Shown one piece after another: positions 5,180 to 12,963 of a DNA stretch of 26,924 nt; positions within the stretch are counted from its first letter, which is position 1; every line of letters starts with the position of its first letter. The notes under the pieces were generated by a model. That model saw nothing but the letters and a program-made list of their open reading frames with translations, was not told where the DNA came from and did no database searches. The DNA lies in IMG/VR virus record IMGVR_UViG_3300044701_001350, positions 1 through 26,924 of that record, one strand, 5' to 3'. This DNA comes from a virus. The position numbers and the translations under genes are program-made.

Positions 5180-7457
5180 ACTCCCCCTCCTCTACTGAAC
5201 TTAACTCACTTAGCAAATCTTGAAGATTGGGTTTCTCTTCCACTACCTCATCAGTCTTAATATCATAAGTATTCTGATAGTAGGACGTTTTCCATCCCAT
5301 CTTGTATGTAGTTAAGAAATCATTTGCCATTACAGAAACTGGGACTTCATTGTCAGGGTAATTTTCAGGATTATAAGACCAATTTCCAGAAATCGCTTGA
5401 TCAAAAAACTTCTGCATCATAGCAACAATATTAATATAACCACGATTGGACTCCATATCCCAAAGAAGCGTATAATTGTTCTTAAGAGATTGATATTGAG
5501 GGACAATCTGCTTGAGAGGTCCTTTCTTGGATTTCTTAATGGACAAGTATCCCCTAGGCGGTTCAATTCCATTTGTTGCATTTGACACAACGGAACTGCT
5601 CTCCGAAGGCATTTGTGCGGACAGTGTTGAGTGCCTGAGACCGTGAGCCAAGATCGATGCTCTAAGATTTTCCCAATCATGCTGAAGTTTAATGGATGAG
5701 ATTTCGTCTACTTCTTTTTTGTATGTATCAATAGGAAGAATGCCATCAGCATACTTAGTGCGACCAAAGTATTCACAATATCCCTTTTCTTTAGCAAGTT
5801 GGTTAGATGCCTTCAGAAGATAGTATTGGAAAGACTCAGAAAGACCATGAACAGCGTCCCATGCTTCTTGGGAATCATAGTTGAACCCAAGTTTTGCCAA
5901 ATAGTGAGCAAGACCAATAAACCCTACTCCAAGAGAACGACGTGCCTTCGTGGCGATTTCTGCCGCCAATACGGGATACTTTTGATAGTCGATGAGTTCT
6001 TCCAATCCACGAACAGAAAGTTCACAAAGTTCCTCAAGTTCTTCATCAGACTTTACTTTACCGACATTAATAGCAGAAAGAATGCAGAGAGCAATCTCTC
6101 CTATATTGTCATCAATATGTTGAATAGGATCTGTTGGAAGTGTGATCTCCTGACAAAGATTACTCATATTCACCTTATCCTTAAAGGAAGAGTGAGAATT
6201 ACAATGGTCAATATTCATTAAGTAGATACGACCAGTTTCCGCACGTTCTTTAAGGAGGTTGAGAATAAGTTCTTGCGCTTTAACAGTTTTTTTCTTAATG
6301 GTCGGATCTTTCTCATATGAAACGTATAGTTCATCAAAACCAGAGAGTCCAAAGATATCATAAAGTCCAGGTACATCATGTGGGGAGAAAAGCGAGATCT
6401 CACCATCCTGAATGAACCTCTCATAAAAGAGTTTACTGATCTGAATGCTGTAGTCAAGTTTTCTAACACGGTTGTCCTCAGTACCTTTATTATTTTTAAG
6501 AACCAAAATATCTTCTATTTCTTGGTGCCAGATTGGGAAGTGGACTGTCGCGGATCCACCTCGTATGCCATTTTGCGTGCAACATCTGACAGTCGCTTCA
6601 AACTTTTTGAGAAACGGTACAACACCAGTGTGTTGAACTTCTCCACCTCTGATTTTGCTGTTGATGCCACGGATGCGACCTGCGTTGATACCGATACCCG
6701 CCCTTTGTGCGACATATCTGCCAATAGCCATATCACTGCTAAAGATAGAATCGAGGGTGTCATCAACATCAACAAGAACACAACTAGCAAATTGTCGAAG
6801 TGGTGTCCGCACTCCTGCCATGATTGGGGTTGGGATGTTGATTTTGTGTTTGGAGATTGCGTCATAATACCTCTTAACATATGACATTCTGGTTTCTTTA
6901 GGATACTCTGCAAAGATGGTCAGAGCAATCATCATGTACATAAATTGTGGAGTCTCATAAACACCTCCAGAACTTCTGTCCTGAACAAGATACTTATCAA
7001 CTACCTGGCGTAAACCCGCATAAGTGAAAAGATAGTCGCGGTCATGGTCAATATAAGAATTAGCGCGTTCAATCTCTTCCTTGGAGTATTTGTTAAAGAT
7101 ATCATTATCATACACCTCTTGATTAACACAATTATAAATGTGATGCTCAAGATCTGGAAGTTCTTTCATTTTCCCATACAGTTGCTTACGAACTGCAAAA
7201 AGAAGAAGACGGGCGGCAACAAATTGATAATTTGGGTGATCCAAATTAATCAAATCAGAAGCAGAACGAATAAGAATTTCTTGAATTTCTGCTGTAGTAA
7301 TTCCATCATAAAACTGAATACCAGAAGTCATCTCAACTTGACTAGCAGAGACTCCTGCAAGACCCCTACATGCCTCTTCAACCATCAAATGCATTTTGTC
7401 TAAGTCAAGAGACTCAATTCGACCATCGCGCTTTTTAACTTTTGTTCCGTTGCTCAT
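5160..7457 (-). CDS. nrdA: Ribonucleotide reductase class Ia, alpha subunit
   Basis: A 765-aa catalytic subunit reducing ribonucleoside diphosphates. An N-terminal ATP-cone-like region (VKKRDGRIESLDLDKMHLMV, 6-25) suggests allosteric control. Active-site Cys residues are visible: C226 in FASCVLVD, and C435 with E437 in NLCQEI. The C-terminal redox pair is C760/C763 (CESC), which hands electrons from thioredoxin or glutaredoxin. Length is close to T4 NrdA (754). ATG overlaps the primase stop as ATGA. The last codons GAG GAG GGG GAG double as the nrdB ribosome-binding site. Confidence 0.95.
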   Translation of the reverse strand: MSNGTKVKKRDGRIESLDLDKMHLMVEEACRGLAGVSASQVEMTSGIQFYDGITTAEIQEILIRSASDLINLDHPNYQFVAARLLLFAVRKQLYGKMKELPDLEHHIYNCVNQEVYDNDIFNKYSKEEIERANSYIDHDRDYLFTYAGLRQVVDKYLVQDRSSGGVYETPQFMYMMIALTIFAEYPKETRMSYVKRYYDAISKHKINIPTPIMAGVRTPLRQFASCVLVDVDDTLDSIFSSDMAIGRYVAQRAGIGINAGRIRGINSKIRGGEVQHTGVVPFLKKFEATVRCCTQNGIRGGSATVHFPIWHQEIEDILVLKNNKGTEDNRVRKLDYSIQISKLFYERFIQDGEISLFSPHDVPGLYDIFGLSGFDELYVSYEKDPTIKKKTVKAQELILNLLKERAETGRIYLMNIDHCNSHSSFKDKVNMSNLCQEITLPTDPIQHIDDNIGEIALCILSAINVGKVKSDEELEELCELSVRGLEELIDYQKYPVLAAEIATKARRSLGVGFIGLAHYLAKLGFNYDSQEAWDAVHGLSESFQYYLLKASNQLAKEKGYCEYFGRTKYADGILPIDTYKKEVDEISSIKLQHDWENLRASILAHGLRHSTLSAQMPSESSSVVSNATNGIEPPRGYLSIKKSKKGPLKQIVPQYQSLKNNYTLLWDMESNRGYINIVAMMQKFFDQAISGNWSYNPENYPDNEVPVSVMANDFLTTYKMGWKTSYYQNTYDIKTDEVVEEKPNLQDLLSELSSVEEGECESCAV

Positions 7458-8428
7458 ATTTTTTTCCAGGTATTAAACTTAAGTTTTGCTTCTAATCCAG
7501 AGTAAGTATTTAATTCTATCACATTCTGAACATCAAGTCCAGATAAAACCATATCATTAATATCCTTTTGATGAATATTAGTATTCCATATTACAACCTT
7601 TTCACCATTATCGACGCATTTTGAGATTCTTGATACGATGTCTCTATTACGTGGTTCGTTGTCATATATCCAAACCCGATTGCTAATACCCCACTTATCA
7701 AGATCACCATCAGCTCCACACATAGCAATCGAGTTGGTGATAAATGTCGAATCAAAAGGTCCTTCTGTAATGTAGACAGTTTTGCTTTTTTCAATTTCAT
7801 CGAGACCATATATTTTTGGTGCATTTTCATCTAGCATTATTGTAATGTATTTTATACTGCTCGATCCAAGTGTTCTACCCTGAAATCCAACCAGTTCTTG
7901 ATTATAGTATAGAGGAATTATAATTCTTTCCTCTTCATATTTCAAACTCTGCCTATCAAATGTTTCTATTTTAGAATTAGTCCACTCCTTAAATTTGTCG
8001 GTGTAATAGAATTTATAAGGGTTTAATTTTCTATTTTCAAGATATTCTTTTGCCTTTTCATTTTCTACTGCTTTAGGTAAATCTAAAGTTGTTTTAAATT
8101 TAGGTTTATCAAATTTGAAAACTGGTTCCTCTGCTTGAAAATTTCTACCAGTATTTCCTTCTTTAAATTTTTCAAAAATGTATTGCCTATGTAACTCTAC
8201 ATCAACTTGTTTTAAGAAATTATTGAAAGAAATATTAAGACCACAATTATGGCATTTGAAATTTGAATTATTTTTAACTTGATAAAAATATCCCCTAGCT
8301 CTATTTTTATTCTTCTGAGAATCTCCACATATTGGACAACGAAAATTATAAAGATTATTTTTAACTTTCTTGAACTTCTGAAGACGTGGAGAAAGAATAC
8401 TAATGAACTTAGTATCTACAAAATCCAT
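7454..8428 (-). CDS. 61: DNA primase
   Basis: A 324-aa T4 gp61-type primase. It makes RNA primers on the lagging strand with the gp41 helicase. Zinc-binding CPICGDS (C31, C34) and CHNCG (C59, C62) form the N-terminal finger; the Toprim-like core follows with VYITEGPFDS and VWIYDNEP carrying acidic metal ligands. I use the ATG at 8428 (MDFVDTK) rather than the TTG two codons earlier. It heads an operon with nrdA and nrdB and is preceded by a sigma70-type promoter, so priming and dNTP supply are co-expressed. In T4, 61 sits next to 41; here it is about 9 kb away. Confidence 0.9.
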   Translation of the reverse strand: MDFVDTKFISILSPRLQKFKKVKNNLYNFRCPICGDSQKNKNRARGYFYQVKNNSNFKCHNCGLNISFNNFLKQVDVELHRQYIFEKFKEGNTGRNFQAEEPVFKFDKPKFKTTLDLPKAVENEKAKEYLENRKLNPYKFYYTDKFKEWTNSKIETFDRQSLKYEEERIIIPLYYNQELVGFQGRTLGSSSIKYITIMLDENAPKIYGLDEIEKSKTVYITEGPFDSTFITNSIAMCGADGDLDKWGISNRVWIYDNEPRNRDIVSRISKCVDNGEKVVIWNTNIHQKDINDMVLSGLDVQNVIELNTYSGLEAKLKFNTWKKI

Positions 8429-8450
8429 AACCAAAATTTAACGTAGTAGT

Positions 8451-8479
8451 ATTCTAGAACGAATTAGCAGATCAGTCAA
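8451..8479 (-). promoter_or_regulatory. Sigma70-type promoter of the primase-RNR operon, TTGACT-N17-TAGAAT
   Basis: Minus-strand TTGACT (8474-8479), 17-bp spacer, TAGAAT (8451-8456), with predicted start about 16 nt above the gp61 ATG. It lies in the only gap before the operon. The spacer contains one GATC. The -35 overlaps the stop of the 53-aa gene. Confidence 0.65.
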
Positions 8480-8633
8480 GGTTCTTTTTACAGTAAAACG
8501 AAAGAATTCCAGTCCACTTTATGACTGAGTTAGTTAATTTTTGAAGACTATAAAGTGTTAATTTTTTCTTCGTTTTCATTTGGCGTTTGGCCAATTCTTC
8601 CTGATATTTATCTAGACCTAAATGTTTTCTCAT
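8472..8633 (-). CDS. Small basic hypothetical protein (53 aa)
   Basis: A 53-aa frame starting MRKHLGLDKYQEELAKRQMK and ending FYCKKNLD. The first half is Lys/Arg-rich and helical, the second more hydrophobic. It overlaps the upstream gene by 26 nt and fills what would otherwise be a 150-bp gap. No good Shine-Dalgarno is seen, so this is a moderate call. Function unknown. Confidence 0.45.
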   Translation of the reverse strand: MRKHLGLDKYQEELAKRQMKTKKKLTLYSLQKLTNSVIKWTGILSFYCKKNLD

Positions 8634-9033
8634 TGTGCATTTGCATTTCAGATGGTGTCCACCATCCTGAAGCAAGAGTAGAAAATGCGGTAGTAAGAAC
8701 TGCCAGAAGAACCCCACATCCAACAGTCATCCACTTTATTTTCCCTATCTCTTGAACATCCTCTTCTATCTTATCAATTCTTTCAGATACTGCTTCGTGC
8801 TGATCTTTATTCTCAAGTTTTAACTCTTCAACTAACCTTCCAATATAGTCATCTGCTTTGTGGCACTGCTCAATCCTTTCCTCATGAACTGCCAGCATTT
8901 TACTAATATTTTGATTGGTCTTACTTACTAGCTGAATGGCTTCGTCTATTCTTTTAAGCATTAATTCGTATGCAGATAAGCGTTCCTCAAGAACAGCAAT
9001 CTTAGTATCTGCCGAAGCGTTTGGATTAAACAT
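8608..9033 (-). CDS. Coiled-coil protein with C-terminal membrane segment
   Basis: A 141-aa protein. Residues about 8-95 are heptad-like helix (KIAVLEERLSAYELMLKRID and SERIDKIEEDVQEIGKI), then one hydrophobic segment around 100-122 (WMTVGCGVLLAVLTTAFSTL). The topology suggests a tail-anchored membrane protein with a cytoplasmic coiled coil. Such a layout is seen in phage spanin-like and accessory lysis proteins but also in many unknown phage proteins; I do not assign a role. It is the last gene of the late module; an exact late octamer lies about 70 nt upstream. Confidence 0.7.
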   Translation of the reverse strand: MFNPNASADTKIAVLEERLSAYELMLKRIDEAIQLVSKTNQNISKMLAVHEERIEQCHKADDYIGRLVEELKLENKDQHEAVSERIDKIEEDVQEIGKIKWMTVGCGVLLAVLTTAFSTLASGWWTPSEMQMHNEKTFRSR

Positions 9034-9104
9034 GGTTCTAGTTATCTGGAAAGACCACCCATTCTCTTATCAGAAAAACTAATTGTTTAGATCAAACTTA
9101 TAAG

Positions 9105-9112
9105 TATTTATA
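9105..9112 (-). promoter_or_regulatory. Late promoter octamer TATAAATA
   Basis: Exact TATAAATA just past the stop of the 79-aa gene and 72 nt above the coiled-coil gene start. Confidence 0.65.
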
Positions 9113-9114
9113 AT

Positions 9115-9354
9115 TTAGGACTTCTTATCTAAGTTTTTAACCCATTTTTTATAATTATTTGGAACCGTCCTATAATCAACTTTCTTTCTTCTCACAAATC
9201 TCATAACAGGATCAAGACCAGCAACTGGTCCTTTTGGATCTGCCCTGCTAGTAAATCCACCGTCCCCAACTTTATTCACAGGAACTGATGCAGTCACCAT
9301 TCCTTCCTCATTTAGTTTTCTAAAACAACTAATGACCTTATCAATCTTTTCCAT
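9115..9354 (-). CDS. Small late protein (79 aa), likely virion-associated
   Basis: A 79-aa basic protein. The middle GDGGFTSRADPKGPVAGLDP resembles short tails found in several cyanophage structural proteins (GFTSxADxxGPVAGxDP), as I recall; the C-terminus is Lys/Arg-rich. It overlaps the upstream 130-aa gene by 14 nt. Location in the late block supports a virion or assembly role, but function is unknown. Confidence 0.65.
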   Translation of the reverse strand: MEKIDKVISCFRKLNEEGMVTASVPVNKVGDGGFTSRADPKGPVAGLDPVMRFVRRKKVDYRTVPNNYKKWVKNLDKKS

Positions 9355-9733
9355 TTTTATTATAAATTTTCTGAAGTTGGGATAAACAATCTAAATTAAT
9401 CTCAATTTCATGTATATAACATTTAGGAAATTCAGGAAGCTTATTTAAAAACATAATAAAAGTTTTCATAGGAGACCATAGATCTTTTTCAATCTTATAA
9501 AATAACATAGGAGTTGTGGCATCACCAAATATATTGTAAAGAACAATAAAATGATTAATTAAAAGGTGTGCCCGCAACTCTCCCGTTTTTTGATATCTTT
9601 TCAGAAGTCTTTTGATATACTTAAAATGATTTAAGTCCTTATCAAAATCTTCCTTAGTTACTGCCTGAGGATTTTCATAGTTTTTAATAGCAAACAAGAG
9701 GAAATTCTCCTCATTCAGTTCATTAAATATCAT
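9341..9733 (-). CDS. Conserved-type hypothetical protein (130 aa)
   Basis: A 130-aa helical protein, NELNEENFLLFAIKNYENPQ at the start and LFYKIEKDLWSPMKTFIMFL in the middle. Proteins with this ENFLLFAIKxYxNP start and a FKYIKRLLKRYxKTGEL segment are widespread in marine T4-like phages, without known function. A near-late motif TATAAATG touches its ATG. It is coupled to the 79-aa gene downstream. Confidence 0.75.
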   Translation of the reverse strand: MIFNELNEENFLLFAIKNYENPQAVTKEDFDKDLNHFKYIKRLLKRYQKTGELRAHLLINHFIVLYNIFGDATTPMLFYKIEKDLWSPMKTFIMFLNKLPEFPKCYIHEIEINLDCLSQLQKIYNKNGKD

Positions 9734-9739
9734 TTATAA

Positions 9740-10276
9740 TCAAGCAACGCTAATTGTTGTAACTATACCAACTCCACCTACTCCCTTTACTTCCCCACTA
9801 ACAAATACTTTATCTGATGTTGCACCACCAATAGCATCAACAATTGTTCCAGCGATAGATCCAGGACGTATTGACAGAACTTGAGTTGTATTTGGAACTG
9901 TAAATGTAAATGCAACTTGCTGAACAGCAGTTTGAGTAACCGCAGTTCCAACAATTGTTCCAGTAGTTGTTCCAGCAACTCCAATAGTAGCACCACCGGA
10001 AACAGTTACCTTCTCATTATAATTGACAACAACGGTTCCCGTAGCATTCTTTGCATAAGATGCTGCATTGAAGTATACACCAGCAATCGTAGCATTTCCA
10101 ATCTTGGTGCTAAGACCACTAACGGTAACAAGAACTTCTTCATAACCATTAGGGTGACGAAGAACCCATCCCCTTTCGTCAGCAAAACAGTTATTTAAAT
10201 CATTTCCAGGATTATCGTTTGCTCTCAACCACTTTGGTCTGGATTCGTCAGTTGTGCTATTTCCCCAGAGTGCCAT
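9740..10276 (-). CDS. Gly/Thr/Val-rich putative virion structural protein
   Basis: A 178-aa protein. The start MALWGNSTTDESRPKWLRAN and ERGWVLRHPNGYEEVLVTVS resemble small cyanophage proteins beginning MALWGN that are linked to particles. The rest is beta-rich, low in charge and full of short Thr/Val/Gly runs (GTTTGTIVGTAVTQTAVQQV), as in fibre or capsid-decoration proteins. A 15-bp in-frame direct repeat lies inside. An exact late octamer sits 34 nt upstream and a terminator precedes that. Virion role is inferred from composition and promoter. Confidence 0.7.
   Translation of the reverse strand: MALWGNSTTDESRPKWLRANDNPGNDLNNCFADERGWVLRHPNGYEEVLVTVSGLSTKIGNATIAGVYFNAASYAKNATGTVVVNYNEKVTVSGGATIGVAGTTTGTIVGTAVTQTAVQQVAFTFTVPNTTQVLSIRPGSIAGTIVDAIGGATSDKVFVSGEVKGVGGVGIVTTISVA
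9838..9963 (+). repeat. 15-bp direct repeat, CAACAATTGTTCCAG, two copies
   Basis: Identical copies at 9838-9852 and 9949-9963, 111 bp apart (37 codons), in frame within the Gly/Thr/Val-rich gene, encoding the repeated GTIV element. This suggests internal duplication of a beta-strand unit. Confidence 0.7.
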
Positions 10277-10309
10277 TCTAGTTACCTTTACTATAAATTT
10301 GCCTAAGAA

Positions 10310-10317
10310 TATTTATA
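10310..10317 (-). promoter_or_regulatory. Late promoter octamer TATAAATA
   Basis: Exact octamer 34 nt above the 178-aa gene. Its first T is the last T of the terminator T run at 10318-10345. Confidence 0.75.
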
Positions 10318-10345
10318 AAAAATGGGGAGTCCAAAATCTCCCCAT
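10318..10345 (-). terminator. Intrinsic terminator after the 61-aa gene
   Basis: Minus strand ATGGGGAG, loop, CTCCCCAT followed by a T run that merges into the late octamer of the next gene. Confidence 0.85.
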
Positions 10346-10369
10346 GATTTATTAAGTTATATGTATATA

Positions 10370-10555
10370 TCAGGGAGTTGGATCTTTTGCTCCACCTTCA
10401 ACTGCCTTCTGGCGAATTTGTTGAAGAACAAATGATACTAAACCGTTTGCTTTGATTTTTGGATTTGCACCAAGAAATTCGGAAACAATTAAAAGAACGG
10501 TAAGAATTGCCGCCTGATTTGCATTATAAAAAGCAATAAGTGCTGCTAAAGACAT
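10370..10555 (-). CDS. Small membrane protein (61 aa)
   Basis: A 61-aa protein with one hydrophobic segment (LIAFYNANQAAILTVLLIVS, residues 6-25) and a moderately basic tail ending KDPTP. Size and topology would fit a holin-like or accessory membrane protein, and the gene is late, but single-segment proteins with a NPKIKANGLVSFVLQQI tail occur in many cyanophages without assigned role. Strong Shine-Dalgarno GGAGG before the ATG. Stands as its own unit between a late octamer and a terminator. Confidence 0.7.
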   Translation of the reverse strand: MSLAALIAFYNANQAAILTVLLIVSEFLGANPKIKANGLVSFVLQQIRQKAVEGGAKDPTP

Positions 10556-10583
10556 AATGACCTCCGTGTGATTTATCCTATCT

Positions 10584-10591
10584 TATTTAGA
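10584..10591 (-). promoter_or_regulatory. Late promoter-type octamer TCTAAATA
   Basis: TCTAAATA follows the stop of the 787-aa gene and lies 29 nt above the 61-aa gene. Confidence 0.5.
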
Positions 10592-12955
10592 TCAATCAAA
10601 CCTTGACCCGAGGTCAGGTTTTTGTCTCTTCTTAGATTGCATAGCAGCATATCTTCCAGAACCCTGTTTGTTTTCAGGTTTAGCATAAACTCCACCTGGT
10701 TGATCTACATATCTACGACTTGCTTCTCTTCTTTGAGTTTTATTTCCACCACCCTTTCCTCTTAGATGAGGATTTTGTCCTCCAGAGTAAGAAGTTGCAG
10801 GATGAGCAACTTGCCCAGAAGAAGTTACAACACCAGTTTTTTGTTTCTGTCTTTGTGCTCCTGTAGGAGTAAGACCTCTCTTATCCTCTGCTCTTGCTTC
10901 GTCAACCATTTCACCTTCTGGAGTGTAATGAGAGTTCTGAACCGAACGAATTAGTTTACCAACTCTATCATCACCAGATGCTGCTCTTTCCTTAGCAGCA
11001 GCACGACGATCTGCTTTTGCCTGCTTATCAAAATACTTTTTTCTTAAGTCATCAGCAGCAGGATTATTAGCAGTGCTCTTTGATTTGCCAAGACCAGCAG
11101 CCTTAGTCATCGTCATTCCACTACCAGAACTTGCTCTAACTGCAGCACCTCTTGGATTTGTATCAGAAGAACTGACATTTCCCATTGCTCTACCCTCTTC
11201 GATCTCATAAGAGTCCTTCAGAGGAATTCCCTGCTGAACTTGCTTTAGTTTAGCGGCAAGTTGCATTTTCTGAATAGAAGCAAGTTTTCTATCTGCAGGA
11301 TCTGGTTTTTGTTGCTGCAACTTTTGCTGTTGCTGCTTTTGCTGCATATCCTGAGTTTGATCTTGCTTTTGTGCCATAGAAGATCCAACTGCTTCTTTTA
11401 CATCTTTACCACTCTTGGTCTTATGGCTCTTATATCCCTTTTTCTTCATATACCAAGCAAGTGCATAAGGATTATCAATTTCATCCTTATGCTTCTTCAT
11501 TGCCTTTACAGTTCCTTCCATCCCAGGAGGAGCAACCTCTTGAATATTCTCTTCACTCATAGAACGAGCAACATTTCTTGCTCCTCTTGAAACTGCTGCA
11601 GCTCCGTGCTTAACAGCTCTCTTAAGACCACTCTTGAGAGCACTACCAAGTCTAGAAGCAATCCCAGGTTTCTTTTCTGCCTTTTTAGCGTAACGATATG
11701 GTTGTGGTTTTCTGGTTCCTGATGAAGATGAAGTCTCTTCAGAATCTTTAGCTGCCTCATACCCTTTCTTGACTTCACTACCAACTTTCTTGGCAACAGA
11801 TACTGCTTTACCTGCTACATATCCCGCTCCATGCGAAACTGCCTTACCAACTTTCTTTACAGTATCTTTGATCTTTTGAATTCTATTTTGTCTTCTCAGT
11901 TTAGAAGCATTTTTCTTAGAAGTCTTAACAGCAGAATCATAATAAGAATCAGATACTTCACAAATCATTTCTAAAGAAGTATCAAGAGACTCGATAAGCA
12001 TCTCTTCTACATCTTTAACCTCATATCCTTCTTCAATACACTCTAAGAAAAATTCTTCGACTGCTTGCTCAATAATATCATTTGAAAGGAAGACCAACTC
12101 CGCATCACAGATTTCATCAAGAACTCCCTCAAAAGAAAGTTCTTCATCAATTTCTACCATTTCAATGAGTTCTCCACCCATCTGATTGATTTTTTCACCG
12201 AGGTCTACATTAGGATTAATAGTAATTTTATTTTCTACCTTTTTCTCTTTGATTTCACCTTTCTTTTGATTTGCAATGTCATCATCAACTACTTCAATAA
12301 GGTCACTTCTCCAGTTTGAGAAACCTTCTTTAACATCTTTTTTGTTATAAGGTTTATCAGCAACTTTCTTGTTTGCAGCATTCTTAGACATTCCAGATGC
12401 TTGCATTCTTGCTGACATTACATCAGCAAAATCTTTGTCACCATCACCATCTTGATCTAAACCTTTACCTGCTTTTACTCTTGCAGTTTTCTTTCCCTGA
12501 ACATCATCCTTATCGTCAGGATGATATGAAGTTCTTTCTACTCTCGAAATGTTTGGATTTGAACGAAGATCTGCAATTTTCCTTTCGGCAGTTGATTTTC
12601 TAAGACTGCGGCGATAAGTATTTCCAGTCTTCTTGTCTGTTACAACAATCCATACCCTATCATCTCCACCCGCTTCCTCAGAAACTGGAGTTGATGAAGA
12701 TGAAGGTGTAGAAGAACCTTCTAATTTTTTCTTAGCAATTAATTTCACTGCTGCTGGAGCAGGTGATTTTGCCAATTGCTGCAAATACTTCTTAGCAATC
12801 TCAGCAGGATTGAGGGATGTATCCGACCCCAATTCTTGACGAACTTTATACTTGACATCTGATGCAAGTTGAGATGCTTTCTTTTCAGCATCAGTGTCAC
12901 CAGCAGCGTGACCAAGATGAGGTCCGATCTTATCCTCAAGAATTGCTTTGCTCAT
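10592..12955 (-). CDS. Large low-complexity basic late protein, putative internal virion or prohead-core protein
   Basis: A 787-aa protein. In order: helical N-terminus with GPHLGHAAGDTDAEKKASQL (11-30), Ser/Pro linker, a beta-type segment VWIVVTDKKTGNTYRRSLRK (101-120), an EF-hand-like loop DQDGDGDKDFAD (167-178), an acidic helical domain (about 255-340), a Lys/Ala/Gly-rich amphipathic stretch (KKVGKAVSHGAGYVAGKAVS region, about 360-400), NPYALAWYMKKKGYKSHK, a Gln-rich run, and a basic Arg/Lys tail. Similar modular segments recur in cyanophage particle proteins. Composition suggests a packaged or scaffold protein binding DNA or membranes. An octamer CATAAATA lies 35 nt upstream. No enzymatic domain seen. 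Confidence 0.65.
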   Translation of the reverse strand: MSKAILEDKIGPHLGHAAGDTDAEKKASQLASDVKYKVRQELGSDTSLNPAEIAKKYLQQLAKSPAPAAVKLIAKKKLEGSSTPSSSSTPVSEEAGGDDRVWIVVTDKKTGNTYRRSLRKSTAERKIADLRSNPNISRVERTSYHPDDKDDVQGKKTARVKAGKGLDQDGDGDKDFADVMSARMQASGMSKNAANKKVADKPYNKKDVKEGFSNWRSDLIEVVDDDIANQKKGEIKEKKVENKITINPNVDLGEKINQMGGELIEMVEIDEELSFEGVLDEICDAELVFLSNDIIEQAVEEFFLECIEEGYEVKDVEEMLIESLDTSLEMICEVSDSYYDSAVKTSKKNASKLRRQNRIQKIKDTVKKVGKAVSHGAGYVAGKAVSVAKKVGSEVKKGYEAAKDSEETSSSSGTRKPQPYRYAKKAEKKPGIASRLGSALKSGLKRAVKHGAAAVSRGARNVARSMSEENIQEVAPPGMEGTVKAMKKHKDEIDNPYALAWYMKKKGYKSHKTKSGKDVKEAVGSSMAQKQDQTQDMQQKQQQQKLQQQKPDPADRKLASIQKMQLAAKLKQVQQGIPLKDSYEIEEGRAMGNVSSSDTNPRGAAVRASSGSGMTMTKAAGLGKSKSTANNPAADDLRKKYFDKQAKADRRAAAKERAASGDDRVGKLIRSVQNSHYTPEGEMVDEARAEDKRGLTPTGAQRQKQKTGVVTSSGQVAHPATSYSGGQNPHLRGKGGGNKTQRREASRRYVDQPGGVYAKPENKQGSGRYAAMQSKKRQKPDLGSRFD

Positions 12956-12963
12956 TGGAATTT

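Noticed and set aside
6378-6913. Long open frames on both strands within nrdA (168 aa plus strand, 132 aa minus strand)
   Set aside because: They lie wholly inside the well-supported nrdA frame, have no ribosome site or homology I can see, and the composition is that of shadow translation.
11300-11350. Short tandem repeat array around TGCTGCTTT-like units
   Set aside because: It is the coding of a Gln-rich run in the 787-aa protein, with no regular unit length; not CRISPR or a DNA-level repeat.
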